A stretch of 64,000 bases of DNA from CAIJMU01 sp035530275 (GTDB lineage: Bacteria > Spirochaetota > Spirochaetia > Treponematales > Rectinemataceae), in assembly GCA_035530275.1 (NCBI GenBank), contig DATKVC010000010.1, positions 186,001 to 250,000 on the forward strand, in the 5' to 3' direction. Below, in pieces: positions 32,717 through 45,190 of this stretch. The translations under genes and the position numbers were made by a program. The notes below the pieces were generated by a model. It was not told the origin of the DNA, searched no databases, and was given only the letters and a program-made list of their open reading frames with translations. Each line of letters opens with the position of its first letter. Positions within the stretch are counted from its first letter, which is position 1.

Positions 32717-35380
32717 CTATTCGAAAAAGGACTGAAGGCGTCGATAGAGGACGGAGAGCTTGGCCTCGGCCGCGTCGGTAGCCTTGCCATGGCTCGAGGA
32801 CTCCGCCGACCCGCCGGCCTTCGATTCGTTCGCCGCTTCGGACTTCGCGCCGATCTCGTCGGCCATGCACTCGAGGGAGGCCAGGGACTCGTTGAGGGCC
32901 GTGTGGAAGCCCCGCGACACGCGGAACCAGTAGGAGCCCTCGCCGTCGGAGAAGAGGGTGACGAAACCGAGCTCGGGGCTTTCCCTTCTCCACTCCGCGA
33001 CCTGGAGGACGTTGTCGAGGGATCCCACGACCTTGTCTCTATCCTCCGCGATCGAAAAGTTCACGTTGCGCGGCCAGGTTCTCGATAGGTCGGCCTCGGG
33101 GTCGAGCCAGGGAGCGATCTTCAGTATTACCTCGAGTTTTTCTCCCTCGAGCAACCTTCTGTGTCCTACGAGGACGACGCCGCGGAGATCGCGATAGAGG
33201 GACAGGGACTCCCGATCGACCTGTTCCCTGGCCTTGCGGAGCTCTGCCCAGGGAAGCTCGACGATCTTGTGCTTCTTCTCCATGCGAATATCGAAGACCT
33301 CTCCTCCGATACGGATACGATTGGTGAAGTCTCGTTCGGGGAGGCTCGCCTCCGCGCGTTCGCCCTTTTTTTTGCGACGCGGCGTCGCGTTCTCGCCGGC
33401 CTCGGCCTCTTCCCTCGTCCTCGACCTCCCCCGCTCCGAGACCTTCTGCCTATGTCTCTCGAGCTCCTCGGCGTGGAGCCCCCTGGCGATGGCGCCGCCG
33501 GGGACGAGCTTCGCGAGTCGCGGCGAGATGCGCGACACGAGATAGGGGGGAAGAGGCGACACGGACATGGCATACATCCGCGAGGTTCGTACGATCTCGC
33601 CGGCCACGATGAAATCGGGGTTTTCGCGGAACATCACCGAGCCCGGGTGGATCTGTATGCGGTCGGCGGTAAGCGAACGGAAGAGCCCGCGGTCCTGGCG
33701 CACGCAGACGAATTGGATGAGGCCGCGGCTCACCGCGCAGAGATAATCGTCGACGGACCCGCCGGATGAAATCGGCATGCCGAGCTCGGAGACGATGAGT
33801 TCGATCTGCTCCTTTACCCTGACGATCTCGAGGAGGGTACGCTCGTCGAGATAGTTGCGTTCGGCGAAACGGGCCTTGTCCTTCGACTCGACGAAGGATC
33901 GGAAGATCTTGAGATAGGAGACGAAATCGCCGGCGGGGTCGCGGAAGGCGTGGTGGGCCCGCCGCGCCTCGAGTTCCTCGCCAGGGGGGAGGACGTAGGG
34001 GCTCTGTGTGGAGAGAAAGGCCGCCGCGATGAGGCATTCCTCGACGACGGAGGGGTAGTTCTGCATCGCCTCGACGATGATGCGGCTATGGCGCGGCAGG
34101 AGGGGAAAGGCGCACATGAGTTCGCCCGTCCGGGTGAGCTCGCGGGCGGGGGTGAGGGCATCGAGGAGGGCGAGGGCGTCGATGGCGCCGAGGATGCCCG
34201 AGCGCGAGGGCTGGGCGATGAATTCGAAACGCTCGAAGTCGCTGATCCCGAGCTCGGCCATGCGGAGGACGACCTCGGTGAGGTCGGTACGGTAGATCTC
34301 CTCGGTGGTGAAAAGGGGACGGTTTTCGAAGTCGTCGCGGGCGTAGAGGCGGTAGCAGCTGCCGGGGCGGGTGCGGCCCGCCCTCCCCTTCCGCTGATTG
34401 CAGGAGGCCTTCGAGACCGGCGTCTCGATGAGGCTCGAGGTGAAGGTGCGGGGATTGTAGAAGTTGAGCTTGGCGAGACCCGAGTCGATGACGCTCGTGA
34501 TGCCGTCGATGGTCACCGAGGTCTCGGCGATGTTCGTACTTATGACGACCTTGGTCTTCAGGAATGGCGCGGGATCGAAGACCCGCTCCTGCTCGTCCTT
34601 GCCGAGGCGGCCATACAGCGGGACGAGATGGAGGCGACCGCCGACGGGCCCGAAGGCGAGGCGTTTCACGCAGTCCTTGATGGCCTTTTCGCCCGGGAGG
34701 AAGACGAGGATGTCCCCTTCCCTCCTCTCGTCGACGATCCTCCTGACGATGGAGTCGATCTTGTCGATGACGGCATCCGAAATCGTAGCCCCCGCCGCGG
34801 CGACCGCGGGATCGTAGACGATGCCTACGGGGTACATCGAAGCCTCGATTTTGACTACGGGACATTCACCGAAATACTCGGAGAAGACCTCGGCGTTGAT
34901 GGTCGCCGAGGAGACGATAACCTTGAACTCCGGTCTCGACTCGAGGACCCGCTTGAGGAGACCGAGGATGAAATCGATATTGAGGCTTCTCTCGTGGGCC
35001 TCGTCGACCATGATGAGGGAGTAGCGGGAGAGGGCAGGATCGAGCTTCATCTCCTGGAGAAGGATACCGTCGGTCATAATTTTGATCCGAGTTTCCTCGT
35101 TCGTCTTGTCCTCGAAACGCATCTTGTAGCCGACGCGGCCGGGGATCTTCGTGCCGAGCTGGCGGGCAACGTACTCGGAAACGGAGATGGCCGCGATGCG
35201 GCGCGGCTGCGTGACGCCGAGGATGCCGTACTTTGAATAGCCCGCCGCGTCGAGGATGATGGGCAACTGGGTGGTCTTGCCCGAGCCTGTGGGGCTTTCG
35301 ACGACGACAACCTGGTTGGTGGCGAGGGCTTCGAGAATTCTTTCTTTCTGCTGATAAACGGGCAGTTCGTGCGGATCCAT
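32717..35380 (-). CDS. DEAH-box RNA helicase (HrpA/HrpB-like)
   Basis: An 887-residue helicase of the DEAH/RHA family. Motif I is 'ESPTGSGKTTQLP', Ia is 'VTQPRRIAAISV', II is 'IMVDEAHERSLN' and III is 'SSATI'. Later motifs are 'NIAETSVTIDGI' and VI 'NQRKGRAGRTRPGSCYRLY'. HA2/OB-fold-like regions follow (about 400-660), then a charged Lys/Arg insert and a unique C-terminal domain. HrpA-type proteins act in mRNA processing or ribosome rescue; the exact substrate is unknown. It is shorter than E. coli HrpA (about 1300). Single gene, convergent with comFB and divergent from xseA. Confidence 0.93.
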   Translation of the reverse strand: MDPHELPVYQQKERILEALATNQVVVVESPTGSGKTTQLPIILDAAGYSKYGILGVTQPRRIAAISVSEYVARQLGTKIPGRVGYKMRFEDKTNEETRIKIMTDGILLQEMKLDPALSRYSLIMVDEAHERSLNIDFILGLLKRVLESRPEFKVIVSSATINAEVFSEYFGECPVVKIEASMYPVGIVYDPAVAAAGATISDAVIDKIDSIVRRIVDERREGDILVFLPGEKAIKDCVKRLAFGPVGGRLHLVPLYGRLGKDEQERVFDPAPFLKTKVVISTNIAETSVTIDGITSVIDSGLAKLNFYNPRTFTSSLIETPVSKASCNQRKGRAGRTRPGSCYRLYARDDFENRPLFTTEEIYRTDLTEVVLRMAELGISDFERFEFIAQPSRSGILGAIDALALLDALTPARELTRTGELMCAFPLLPRHSRIIVEAMQNYPSVVEECLIAAAFLSTQSPYVLPPGEELEARRAHHAFRDPAGDFVSYLKIFRSFVESKDKARFAERNYLDERTLLEIVRVKEQIELIVSELGMPISSGGSVDDYLCAVSRGLIQFVCVRQDRGLFRSLTADRIQIHPGSVMFRENPDFIVAGEIVRTSRMYAMSVSPLPPYLVSRISPRLAKLVPGGAIARGLHAEELERHRQKVSERGRSRTREEAEAGENATPRRKKKGERAEASLPERDFTNRIRIGGEVFDIRMEKKHKIVELPWAELRKAREQVDRESLSLYRDLRGVVLVGHRRLLEGEKLEVILKIAPWLDPEADLSRTWPRNVNFSIAEDRDKVVGSLDNVLQVAEWRRESPELGFVTLFSDGEGSYWFRVSRGFHTALNESLASLECMADEIGAKSEAANESKAGGSAESSSHGKATDAAEAKLSVLYRRLQSFFE

Positions 35381-35483
35381 TCCGACATTGTAACGAGCCG
35401 GGACTTTCCTCGCCAGACGGCCGCGATCTCGATTGTCCCCGGTGCCGCGGATAGGCTATTCTGGCACCGTGAACGAAGACAGC

Positions 35484-36674
35484 ATGAAAGTCCTTTCTGT
35501 CGGGGCCCTTACCAGGATGGTCAAGGAACTCCTCGAGGACGGATTCCCCGAAGTCACGGTAGAGGGGGAAATCTCGAATTTCAAGGCCGCGAGCTCGGGG
35601 CATTGGTACTTCAACCTCAAGGACCGCGAGGCCATGATCCAGGCGGTGATGTTCCGGGGCAACGCCCGGAGCGTTCCCTTCGAGCCGGCCGACGGTAGCC
35701 TCGTCCGGGTCACGGGCGGCGTCACCGTCTATGAAGCTAGGGGTCAATACCAGATCCTCGTCCGACGAATGGAGGCCGCGGGAGCGGGCCGCATCCTCGC
35801 GATGCTCGAGGAGCGCAAGCGCAAACTCGCCGCGGAGGGGCTCTTCGACGAGGCGAGAAAGAGGCCCCTGCCACGCTTTCCCTCAAGGATAGCCGTCATA
35901 ACGAGCCCGACCGGGGCCGCTATCCATGACATACTCACCGTCCTCGGACGGCGGAACGCAGGCATCGACGTCGTCGTGATCCCCGCGGCCGTCCAGGGCG
36001 AAGCCGCTCCGCGCGAGCTCATCAGGGGCATCGAAATCGCCAATCGGCATCGATTGGGAGAGGTCCTCATCATCGGAAGGGGAGGCGGCTCCCTCGAGGA
36101 TCTCCTCGCCTTTTCCGACGAGGGACTCGTGCGCGCCGTGGCCGCCTCGGAACTGCCGGTGATCAGCGCGGTGGGGCATGAAATCGATTGGGCCCTCACC
36201 GATTTCGCCGCGGATCTTCGAGCGGCCACCCCCAGCGCCGCGGCCGAACTCGTGAGCGAGAGCAGGGAAAGCCTCAGGGACGAGGTCGTGCAACTCAAGG
36301 CCGAACTCGAGACGGGCATCAACTCGCGACTAAGCGAAGCCCGATCCGTGCTCTCGCGATTCGAGCCCGACGCGATCGAGGGACGCTTCATGCGGCTCCT
36401 CCACCCGATTCTGCGGGGGCTGGACGAGGCCAAGGCCCTCATCGAAAAAGGCATGGGCGAAAGGCTCGTCGATTCGAGGCACAGACTCGAGCTCGCCTTC
36501 GGGCGCATCGAGGCCTCGAGTCCCCAGGCCATTCTCGAAAAAGGCTATTCGGTCGTCCGAGATTCAGCGGGCAAGGTGCTGCGCGATGCAAAGGGCATCG
36601 AAGCAGGGTCCAGGGTGGACATCAGATTTGCGAAGGGCGGAGCGAAGGCCCTCGTCGAGGAGATAGGCGCATGA
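35484..36674 (+). CDS. xseA: Exodeoxyribonuclease VII large subunit
   Basis: With XseB degrades single-stranded DNA. The 396-residue protein has the N-terminal OB-fold ('VTVEGEISNFKAASSGHWYF', 'GGVTVYEARGQYQILV'), the catalytic block 'IAVITSPTGAAIHDIL', 'VLIIGRGGGSLEDLLAFSDE' and 'PVISAVGHEIDWALTDFAAD', then a helical tail. The ATG at 35484 is chosen; a GTG five codons upstream (35469) is possible and neither has a strong ribosome site. The stop overlaps the xseB start. Confidence 0.96.
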   Translation: MKVLSVGALTRMVKELLEDGFPEVTVEGEISNFKAASSGHWYFNLKDREAMIQAVMFRGNARSVPFEPADGSLVRVTGGVTVYEARGQYQILVRRMEAAGAGRILAMLEERKRKLAAEGLFDEARKRPLPRFPSRIAVITSPTGAAIHDILTVLGRRNAGIDVVVIPAAVQGEAAPRELIRGIEIANRHRLGEVLIIGRGGGSLEDLLAFSDEGLVRAVAASELPVISAVGHEIDWALTDFAADLRAATPSAAAELVSESRESLRDEVVQLKAELETGINSRLSEARSVLSRFEPDAIEGRFMRLLHPILRGLDEAKALIEKGMGERLVDSRHRLELAFGRIEASSPQAILEKGYSVVRDSAGKVLRDAKGIEAGSRVDIRFAKGGAKALVEEIGA

Positions 36675-36901
36675 AGAAAATCGAAGAGAGGCTCGGCAGG
36701 CTCGAGGAGCTCGCCGAAAAAATGCGCGACCCGGAGCTCCAGCTCGAGGAGGCGGTTTCCGTCTTCGAGGAGGGCATCAAGCTCGCCAAGGGGCTCGAAA
36801 AGGATCTCGACCGCATCCAAGGCAAGGTGGAGATCCTCCTCAACGAGACGACGGAAGCCGAGGGAAAGCCTGAATTGGGATTATTCGACGAGGGAGAGTG
36901 A
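36671..36901 (+). CDS. xseB: Exodeoxyribonuclease VII small subunit
   Basis: A 76-residue coiled-coil subunit with the family pattern 'EERLGRLEELAEKMRDPE', 'LQLEEAVSVFEEGIKLAKG', 'EKDLDRIQGKVEILL'. It wraps XseA and is needed for activity. Its ATG overlaps the xseA TGA (ATGA at 36671-36674), the usual coupled arrangement. It ends 22 nt before the convergent mutT-like gene. Confidence 0.95.
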   Translation: MKKIEERLGRLEELAEKMRDPELQLEEAVSVFEEGIKLAKGLEKDLDRIQGKVEILLNETTEAEGKPELGLFDEGE

Positions 36902-36923
36902 TCGTCCAAGGATCCTGCTAACG

Positions 36924-37316
36924 CTATCTTGTCGCTTCATTCCGAAGCCATTCGAGCACGCGAGGCAGGAGCCTGCCGTCCGATTCGACGAACTCCAGCC
37001 CCCTTGTCTCTTCGGGCAGGCACCACCGTACTTCGAGATGGACGCGAAGTTCGAGCCGGGCTTTCCGCCCGCGACGACAAGACCAGGCGGCGAGGATCCT
37101 GTTTCGCCCCCTATGGGCGAAACTCGTCTCTGCAATGAGTTCGACTGGCTCAATTTCGACGCCGAACTCCTCTTCGAACTCGCGGACGAGGGCCATCTCA
37201 TCGCTTTCGCCCTCCTCGACCTTGCCGCCGGGGAATTCCCAGAGTCCCGCGCATTCGCCTTCCATCGCCCGACGGCCGAGAAGGATGCGGCCCTTCTCGA
37301 CGACAACCGTCGCCAC
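36924..37316 (-). CDS. MutT-type Nudix hydrolase
   Basis: A 130-residue protein with a complete Nudix box starting 'GGKVEEGESDEMALVREFEE' and continuing EFGVEI (GX5EX7REUXEEXGU). It opens 'VEKGRILLGRRAMEG' and has 'GLWEFPGGK', as in 8-oxo-dGTP diphosphatases. It probably sanitises oxidised nucleotides; substrate not proven. The start is the GTG at 37316 with no clear ribosome site; a CTG further upstream inside the preceding gene is possible. Downstream of nnrDE and a membrane protein gene. Confidence 0.9.
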   Translation of the reverse strand: MATVVVEKGRILLGRRAMEGECAGLWEFPGGKVEEGESDEMALVREFEEEFGVEIEPVELIAETSFAHRGRNRILAAWSCRRGRKARLELRVHLEVRWCLPEETRGLEFVESDGRLLPRVLEWLRNEATR

Positions 37317-37330
37317 CGAGCGGTTTGAAC

Positions 37331-37801
37331 TCAGAGGAAGAGCTCCAGGGGAAAGAGAAAGTGGACTATCCCCGCGAGAATCGCGATAAAACCGATAATC
37401 CTGCCCGATTCCACGAGGAGCCTTCGAAGCCTTTCGTCCGACAAGGGCAGGGCTTGGGCCGAGCCCTGTCCTTGCCCCGAACCATCGGCAGTCTCACCCT
37501 GGCGCGTCGGCTCTTCCTTCCTTTCGGATCGAATCTCCAAAAGGAGGACCAGGCCGGCAAGGGCCGAACTGAGGGCGGGGATGAGATCGCCCACGAAGGG
37601 TACGTCACCCTGGATGGGTGAGATGAGGGTGAGGGCCCCGACCACGATGCCCAGCGAACCAAGCGAAATCCTGACGCCGGAATCGGAAAGCACGACGTCG
37701 AAGTGGCGCAAAAGCTGCCGGGGATGAGGGCGATTCGGCAAGATAAGGGCCAAACCGCAAGCGATATTGAGGGCCACGGAGAGGAAATAGAATTGAATCA
37801 T
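37331..37801 (-). CDS. Hypothetical membrane protein (156 aa)
   Basis: A 156-residue protein with about four hydrophobic segments: 'FYFLSVALNIACGLALIL' at the N-terminus, 'ISLGSLGIVVGALTLISPI', 'LSSALAGLVLLLEI' and a C-terminal 'IIGFIAILAGIVHFLFPLEL'. A hydrophilic Gln/Gly/Ser-rich loop lies at about 105-125. The ATG at 37801 gives a first helix right at the start; the frame upstream is inside nnrDE and its gap. Function unknown. Confidence 0.8.
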   Translation of the reverse strand: MIQFYFLSVALNIACGLALILPNRPHPRQLLRHFDVVLSDSGVRISLGSLGIVVGALTLISPIQGDVPFVGDLIPALSSALAGLVLLLEIRSERKEEPTRQGETADGSGQGQGSAQALPLSDERLRRLLVESGRIIGFIAILAGIVHFLFPLELFL

Positions 37802-37865
37802 GCGGGCCCGAGAATAGCGCCTCCCATCCCTCGGGTCAAGCGCGTGGGGCTGGGACGATAAATCA

Positions 37866-39449
37866 TTAGGGAATTCTGGGATTAAAGGAGTGTATCTCCA
37901 TAGGTCGGCCGAGGAGGACAGCCGCTTTGGAAACGATGCGCGAAGCCTCGAACCAACCCTCTTCCTTTCGGAGAGCGCGTCCCGCCTCGAGATGGACGAG
38001 GGACGCGAGGCAGAGGGCACGGAAGGCCACGTCGTTCGTCGTCGGCCCCTCCCCCCCTGCCTTGCGCGCGATGAGGCCGGCGACAAGGCCAGCCAAGACG
38101 TCGCCCGATCCGGCGACGGCGAGGCCCGCCTCGCCTCCGTCGATGACCCTGAGGGTGCCGTCGGGGGCCATCAGCCAGGTCGTCGCCGTTTTGAGGGCGA
38201 TGGAGGCTCCTCGGTCTCTCGCGATATCCGTGAGGATTCTCCGAGGCGAAGCCAGGATGGAGGCGGCGGGTTTTCCGGATAGGCTCTCGAACTCCCCTGG
38301 ATGTGGGGTGAGCACGAGGGGAGCCTTTCGTTCTCGGGGAGCGAGTTCTGGGAGAATTCTCACCGCGTCCGCGTCGAGGACCAAGGGAAGTTGCGTGTCG
38401 AGCAGGGTGGAAAGCAGGGGGTTCCGCGACGGGTCGCGGCCCCAGCCGGGGCCGGCCAGGACTGCATCCTGGCGAGAAAGCCCTTCCTGGAAGGCCGATT
38501 CCGGTCTGATGATGGCGCCGCCGACCGATTCGGGACTTACGGCGCGCAGCGCTTCGAAGAGCTCATCTCTGACGAAGAGCGTGACGAGTCCCGCACCACT
38601 CGCCTGGGCCGCTCGTGCCGCGAGCAGGGCAGCTCCGACCATGCCAGAGCTGCCGGCAAAAACGGCGAGTCGGCCGCGATCGCCCTTGTGGCTCCACTCC
38701 GAAGGTTGAATCAGCAGATCGGGAATATCGGTTGAGGAAAGGAGGGAAGGCGCTATGGGAAGGGTGGAGGACGGATCGAGACTTTCGCGCCGAAGCGTCG
38801 AAGGAACCGGAAACACCCCTTCGACGCCGATGATCCTGCCGGCTTGGGGACGGAGGGAAGGTGCGTAGAGGCAGAGTTTCCGCGGTTCGATGGACAGGGT
38901 AACCGCCGCCTTGATGCGAGGCTCGTCCGCACCCGCCTCATCCCTAAAACCCGAGGGCAGGTCGATGGCGATGACTTCCTTGCAACTATCATTGATCGCG
39001 ACGACATAGTCGGCCGCATCGCCGACGAGAGGTCCCGAAAGCCCCGTTCCTGCTATTCCGTCGATGAGGAGATCAGTCTCGATCAGCGCGCGCCGACCTT
39101 CAACGGAATTCCAGCGCGACACGGGGACGCCGCCCGAAATGAGGGAGGCAATATGCCTCGCCGGCAAGGGTTTCGGCTCCCGGTCGACAAGCAGAGCCGC
39201 GAGATTCGGATAGCCGGCGAAGGCGAGATTCCTGAGAAGGGCCAGGGCATCTCCGCCATTGTTGCCGCTTCCGGCCGCCACCACGATCCTGCGCGAAGTC
39301 CATTCTGAGGGAGGACCGATCAGCCCCATCAGCGCTCCCGCTAGCCTTTGGGCCGCGGACTCCATGAGGGTTCCCGACTCGAGCGCCCAAGTCCTTTCGA
39401 CTTCGGCATCAAGTTTGAGGGCCTGGGCTGCATCGAAGAGGGCGATCAT
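37866..39449 (-). CDS. nnrDE: Bifunctional NAD(P)H-hydrate epimerase/dehydratase
   Basis: Repairs damaged NADHX/NADPHX: the N-terminal epimerase and the C-terminal ADP-dependent dehydratase are fused. The epimerase half has 'VVAAGSGNNGGDALALLRNL' and 'DLLIDGIAGTGLSGPL'. The dehydratase half has 'GRLAVFAGSSGMVGAALLAA', 'DAVLAGPGWGRD', 'PLVLDADAV', 'VLTPHPGEFESL' and 'GLAVAGSGDVLAGLVAGLIA'. 527 residues, as expected for the fusion. The true start is the ATG at 39449, which overlaps the lipoprotein stop (ATGA); a much longer open frame upstream is not coding. Confidence 0.96.
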   Translation of the reverse strand: MIALFDAAQALKLDAEVERTWALESGTLMESAAQRLAGALMGLIGPPSEWTSRRIVVAAGSGNNGGDALALLRNLAFAGYPNLAALLVDREPKPLPARHIASLISGGVPVSRWNSVEGRRALIETDLLIDGIAGTGLSGPLVGDAADYVVAINDSCKEVIAIDLPSGFRDEAGADEPRIKAAVTLSIEPRKLCLYAPSLRPQAGRIIGVEGVFPVPSTLRRESLDPSSTLPIAPSLLSSTDIPDLLIQPSEWSHKGDRGRLAVFAGSSGMVGAALLAARAAQASGAGLVTLFVRDELFEALRAVSPESVGGAIIRPESAFQEGLSRQDAVLAGPGWGRDPSRNPLLSTLLDTQLPLVLDADAVRILPELAPRERKAPLVLTPHPGEFESLSGKPAASILASPRRILTDIARDRGASIALKTATTWLMAPDGTLRVIDGGEAGLAVAGSGDVLAGLVAGLIARKAGGEGPTTNDVAFRALCLASLVHLEAGRALRKEEGWFEASRIVSKAAVLLGRPMEIHSFNPRIP

Positions 39450-40684
39450 CTCTGGGCACCGACATCCTGGCGGCCGAGACGATCGAAGCGCCACCAGACC
39501 ACTCGGGCCTCGTATTTCGTGCCGAGCAGGGCGGAGATCACCCCATCGGCGGAAAGGCTCATCGTATTGAAGAAGAGCTCGTCGGTACCTATATCGATGG
39601 GATAGCGCTCCATACCCTTGTTCGTCCTGTTGAGAATCGCGATGGAGGTCCGACTCTTGTCGTCGATGGAGACGAAGAAGAAGCGATCGCCGGCCGCGCC
39701 CAGGAGTTCGGGCACCAGTGGGTACCTCGCCGCCCCTGTCGACTGGTCGGCGCTCGAAGCGCTCTCCTCGAGGGGCGGGATCTCCCAGCGATCGGTGACC
39801 GTCCCTTTGACGAGATCCATCCTGTACAGCCAGCTTCCCGCATAATCGATACCTGACCGCGATTTCGTCTGCGGGTCGACGATTTCCCGCGAATAATCGA
39901 CCTGGAGGATCACGGCGGTGCCGGTCGCATCGGGCACGATCTTGACGAGGCTTGCGAGAAAGCCATCGTCCCCGGGAAGGCGCGGCAGGGCGTCGCGCGG
40001 TATCTTGAGCGAATTGCGAAGGCTGCCCGAGGGCTCGAACCAATGGATGAGCCAGGAGTCCTGCATCAGCGAGATGACGACGACGTCGTCTGAAGCCGTC
40101 GTGTAGATTCCCAGAATATAGGGAAAGGGCGTGCCACCGACGCCCTCCTGGCCAAGGTAGTCGCGAAAGTTGCCGTCCTTGTCGAAACGGAGCACCGCGT
40201 TGTCGAAGAGGCTGCCGCTTGCCTGATCGTTGACCCATCGATCCTTGGGCATCCTGTCCTCGACGTAGATGCTGCCCTTCGAATCGACGGCGATTTCCCC
40301 CGGAGCCGACAAGGGCCAGGCGGTGGCCACACGCCCCGAGCTTCCGCCGAACTTGCCCTGCTTGATGGCTTGCCCAGAATTGCGCGATGGGTCGTAGATG
40401 ATCGAGAGTATGTCGCCGTAGGAGGAAACCCTGAGAACCTTGCCGGCCGGGCCGTTGGAAATGTAAAAGACGCCGTCGCGCATGGTCATCCGGGTCTTTT
40501 GCGAGCCGTCGGATCCCTCCACTTGGAAGAGATTGATCTGATCTTCGGCGGGTCCGTAACCGAGGGTGAAGAGCTGTTGTCTCGGAATCGTCGTGGTCGA
40601 GGTATCGCGGGAACAGGCGCCCATGGCCGTGAGCGCGGCAAGAGCGACGATAAAGGTGCAAGCGTTTCGCAGGGAGTGTTTCAC
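39446..40684 (-). CDS. Lipoprotein with beta-propeller-like repeats
   Basis: A 412-residue protein with signal peptide 'FIVALAALTAMGAC' (lipobox C24). It is followed by a repeat domain resembling a six- or more-bladed propeller: 'GVFYISNGPAGKVLRVSSYG', 'GEIAVDSKGSIYVEDR', 'NAVLRFDKDGNFRDYLGQEG'. The start is the GTG at 40684, which gives a normal signal peptide; a TTG further upstream is possible. Similar NHL/SMP-30-like lipoproteins occur in spirochaetes. Function unknown. It is coupled to nnrDE. Confidence 0.85.
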   Translation of the reverse strand: MKHSLRNACTFIVALAALTAMGACSRDTSTTTIPRQQLFTLGYGPAEDQINLFQVEGSDGSQKTRMTMRDGVFYISNGPAGKVLRVSSYGDILSIIYDPSRNSGQAIKQGKFGGSSGRVATAWPLSAPGEIAVDSKGSIYVEDRMPKDRWVNDQASGSLFDNAVLRFDKDGNFRDYLGQEGVGGTPFPYILGIYTTASDDVVVISLMQDSWLIHWFEPSGSLRNSLKIPRDALPRLPGDDGFLASLVKIVPDATGTAVILQVDYSREIVDPQTKSRSGIDYAGSWLYRMDLVKGTVTDRWEIPPLEESASSADQSTGAARYPLVPELLGAAGDRFFFVSIDDKSRTSIAILNRTNKGMERYPIDIGTDELFFNTMSLSADGVISALLGTKYEARVVWWRFDRLGRQDVGAQR

Positions 40685-40815
40685 CAGTCCAGTAGAGCCC
40701 TGTCGGACAGGCCATGTCAAGAAAGCCGTATCGGATCGCCGCGACGCTTTCCAATCGACCTGCTGGCGAAGACTACCCGTTGACCCCCTTTCCGCGCCGA
40801 AGGTAGATTATCCAT

Positions 40816-43596
<2,781 letters not shown>

Positions 43597-43717
43597 GGCG
43601 TTTCAGGTTCCGCGTTGACATAGGGAATCGGAAAGCCCCCGCGGCAACCTCGCACAGGGGCATGGCCGGTTCGGTCGATGTCCGGAGCGCCATGATTCCG
43701 CCGCGAGGATCGCGTCG

Positions 43718-45190
43718 ATGTCGCTGAACTGGAAAGAGATAGACCTCGTCCTCTCGGAGCTCGACATCGAGGGGTCCCAGATCCAGCGCATCGAACAGCC
43801 TAGCTACGATTCCATCGTCCTCGGGCTGTACGGGCACGGCGTAGAGACGGAGCTCCTGATTTCCGTGGCCCAGGGCGCCTGTCGCATCCATAGACTCGAA
43901 AGACGCCCTCCGAAAAACGAGCGCCCCCTCCGTTTCATGGAATGCCTCCGGTCGCGGATCCGCGGCGGGCATATCGTTTCCATCGAGCAACTCGGTGATG
44001 ATCGGATTCTCCGCATCGACATCTCGGTGTCGCGGAGGGAGGATGAAGGCGCAGCGGGGTCGGTGCAGCGGACCCAGGTCTATCGGCTTTATGCGAGGCT
44101 ATGGTCGGGCGCGGGCAACATACTCCTCTGCGAGGAAGACGATACCATCATCGACGCCATCGCGAGGCGCCCCGCAAAGGACGAGCTTTCAGGTAGGCGA
44201 TTCGATCCCACGGGAGGGCGAAAATCGGCGGGAGATCGGCCGGCAAAGGTCTTCGAAGTCCGCGATTTTCCCGAGCCCGAGGGCCGTGCCGGCGCTTCAT
44301 TCAACGAAAAGGTTGCGGCCTGGTACGCGGAGCGCGGCGGCGAACTTTCGCGCGACAAACTCCTCGAAACCGCCCGGGAGCGCTTCGCGAAAAGGAAGGC
44401 CCTACTCGAGACGCGCATAGCCGCCCTTGAATCCCAGGCCAGGAGCTTCAGGGACTCGGAGCGAAACCGCGAGCTGGGCGACCTTATCATGGCCAATCTC
44501 GGTTTGCACCCCGACGGAAGGCATCTCTCCGTCGAGGATTTCTTCCGTGGCGGTTCGGTTCTGGTGGAGGTCGATCCGGCCCTGTCCCTTCCGGCGAACG
44601 CGGCACGCTATTACGAAAGAGCGAAGAAAGAAGCCTCCGGCCTTTCGGAGGTGGAACAGGAAATCATCCGTTGGCGCGGCGAACTCGCCGCTGAATCCAC
44701 GGAGCTCGCGCGGCTCGAGGGGCTCTCCGATCCCCTCCTCATCGCGAGGGGCCTCGAAAAAGGGGGCACGGCCCGCGAAAGCCGAGAACGCCGCTATCCC
44801 GGCCTTTCCCTCGAACGCTTGGGCTGGACCATCCTCGTGGGTCGATCGGCCAAGGAGAACGACGAACTCCTCCGCCGCAACGTCAGAGGCTCGGATCTCT
44901 GGCTCCACGCCAGGGATTGGGCGGGATCCTATGTGTTCATAAAATCCCGGCGAGACAAGAGCGTTCCCCTCGAGATCCTCATCGACGCCGGCACCCTCGC
45001 CCTCTATTACTCGAAGGGCCGAGAGGCCGGAGAGGGCGATCTCTACTACACCTTCGTCAAATATCTGCGCCGCGCCAAGGACGGGCCCAAGGGGCTCGTG
45101 ATCCCCACCCAGGAAAAGAATCTCCACGTCAAGATCGACGAGACCAGGCTTCGCGAACTCCGCGCCCTTATCGGCGCGGAACAGGATTGA
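43718..45190 (+). CDS. NFACT-family ribosome quality control protein (RqcH-like)
   Basis: A 490-residue NFACT protein. RqcH/Rqc2 bind stalled 50S subunits and add C-terminal Ala tails. The N-terminal domain has 'IQRIEQPSYDSIVLGLYGHG', 'ELLISVAQGACRIHRLE' and 'IEQLGDDRILRIDI', where D95-R96 correspond to the DR pair needed for tRNA recruitment. A coiled coil lies at about 205-330. The C-terminal NFACT-R domain has 'GRSAKENDELLRRNVRGSDL', 'WLHARDWAGSYVFIKSR' and 'KGLVIPTQEKNLHVK'. It is shorter than Bacillus RqcH (about 570), with a reduced middle. GAGGAT lies 9 nt before the ATG. Its 3' end overlaps clpC tail to tail by 23 nt. Confidence 0.9.
   Translation: MSLNWKEIDLVLSELDIEGSQIQRIEQPSYDSIVLGLYGHGVETELLISVAQGACRIHRLERRPPKNERPLRFMECLRSRIRGGHIVSIEQLGDDRILRIDISVSRREDEGAAGSVQRTQVYRLYARLWSGAGNILLCEEDDTIIDAIARRPAKDELSGRRFDPTGGRKSAGDRPAKVFEVRDFPEPEGRAGASFNEKVAAWYAERGGELSRDKLLETARERFAKRKALLETRIAALESQARSFRDSERNRELGDLIMANLGLHPDGRHLSVEDFFRGGSVLVEVDPALSLPANAARYYERAKKEASGLSEVEQEIIRWRGELAAESTELARLEGLSDPLLIARGLEKGGTARESRERRYPGLSLERLGWTILVGRSAKENDELLRRNVRGSDLWLHARDWAGSYVFIKSRRDKSVPLEILIDAGTLALYYSKGREAGEGDLYYTFVKYLRRAKDGPKGLVIPTQEKNLHVKIDETRLRELRALIGAEQD

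Noticed and set aside
37866..40754. A 962-codon reading of nnrDE
   Set aside because: The first 435 codons run antiparallel in frame through the lipoprotein gene and lack similarity; the ATG at 39449 overlapping the lipoprotein stop is the real start.
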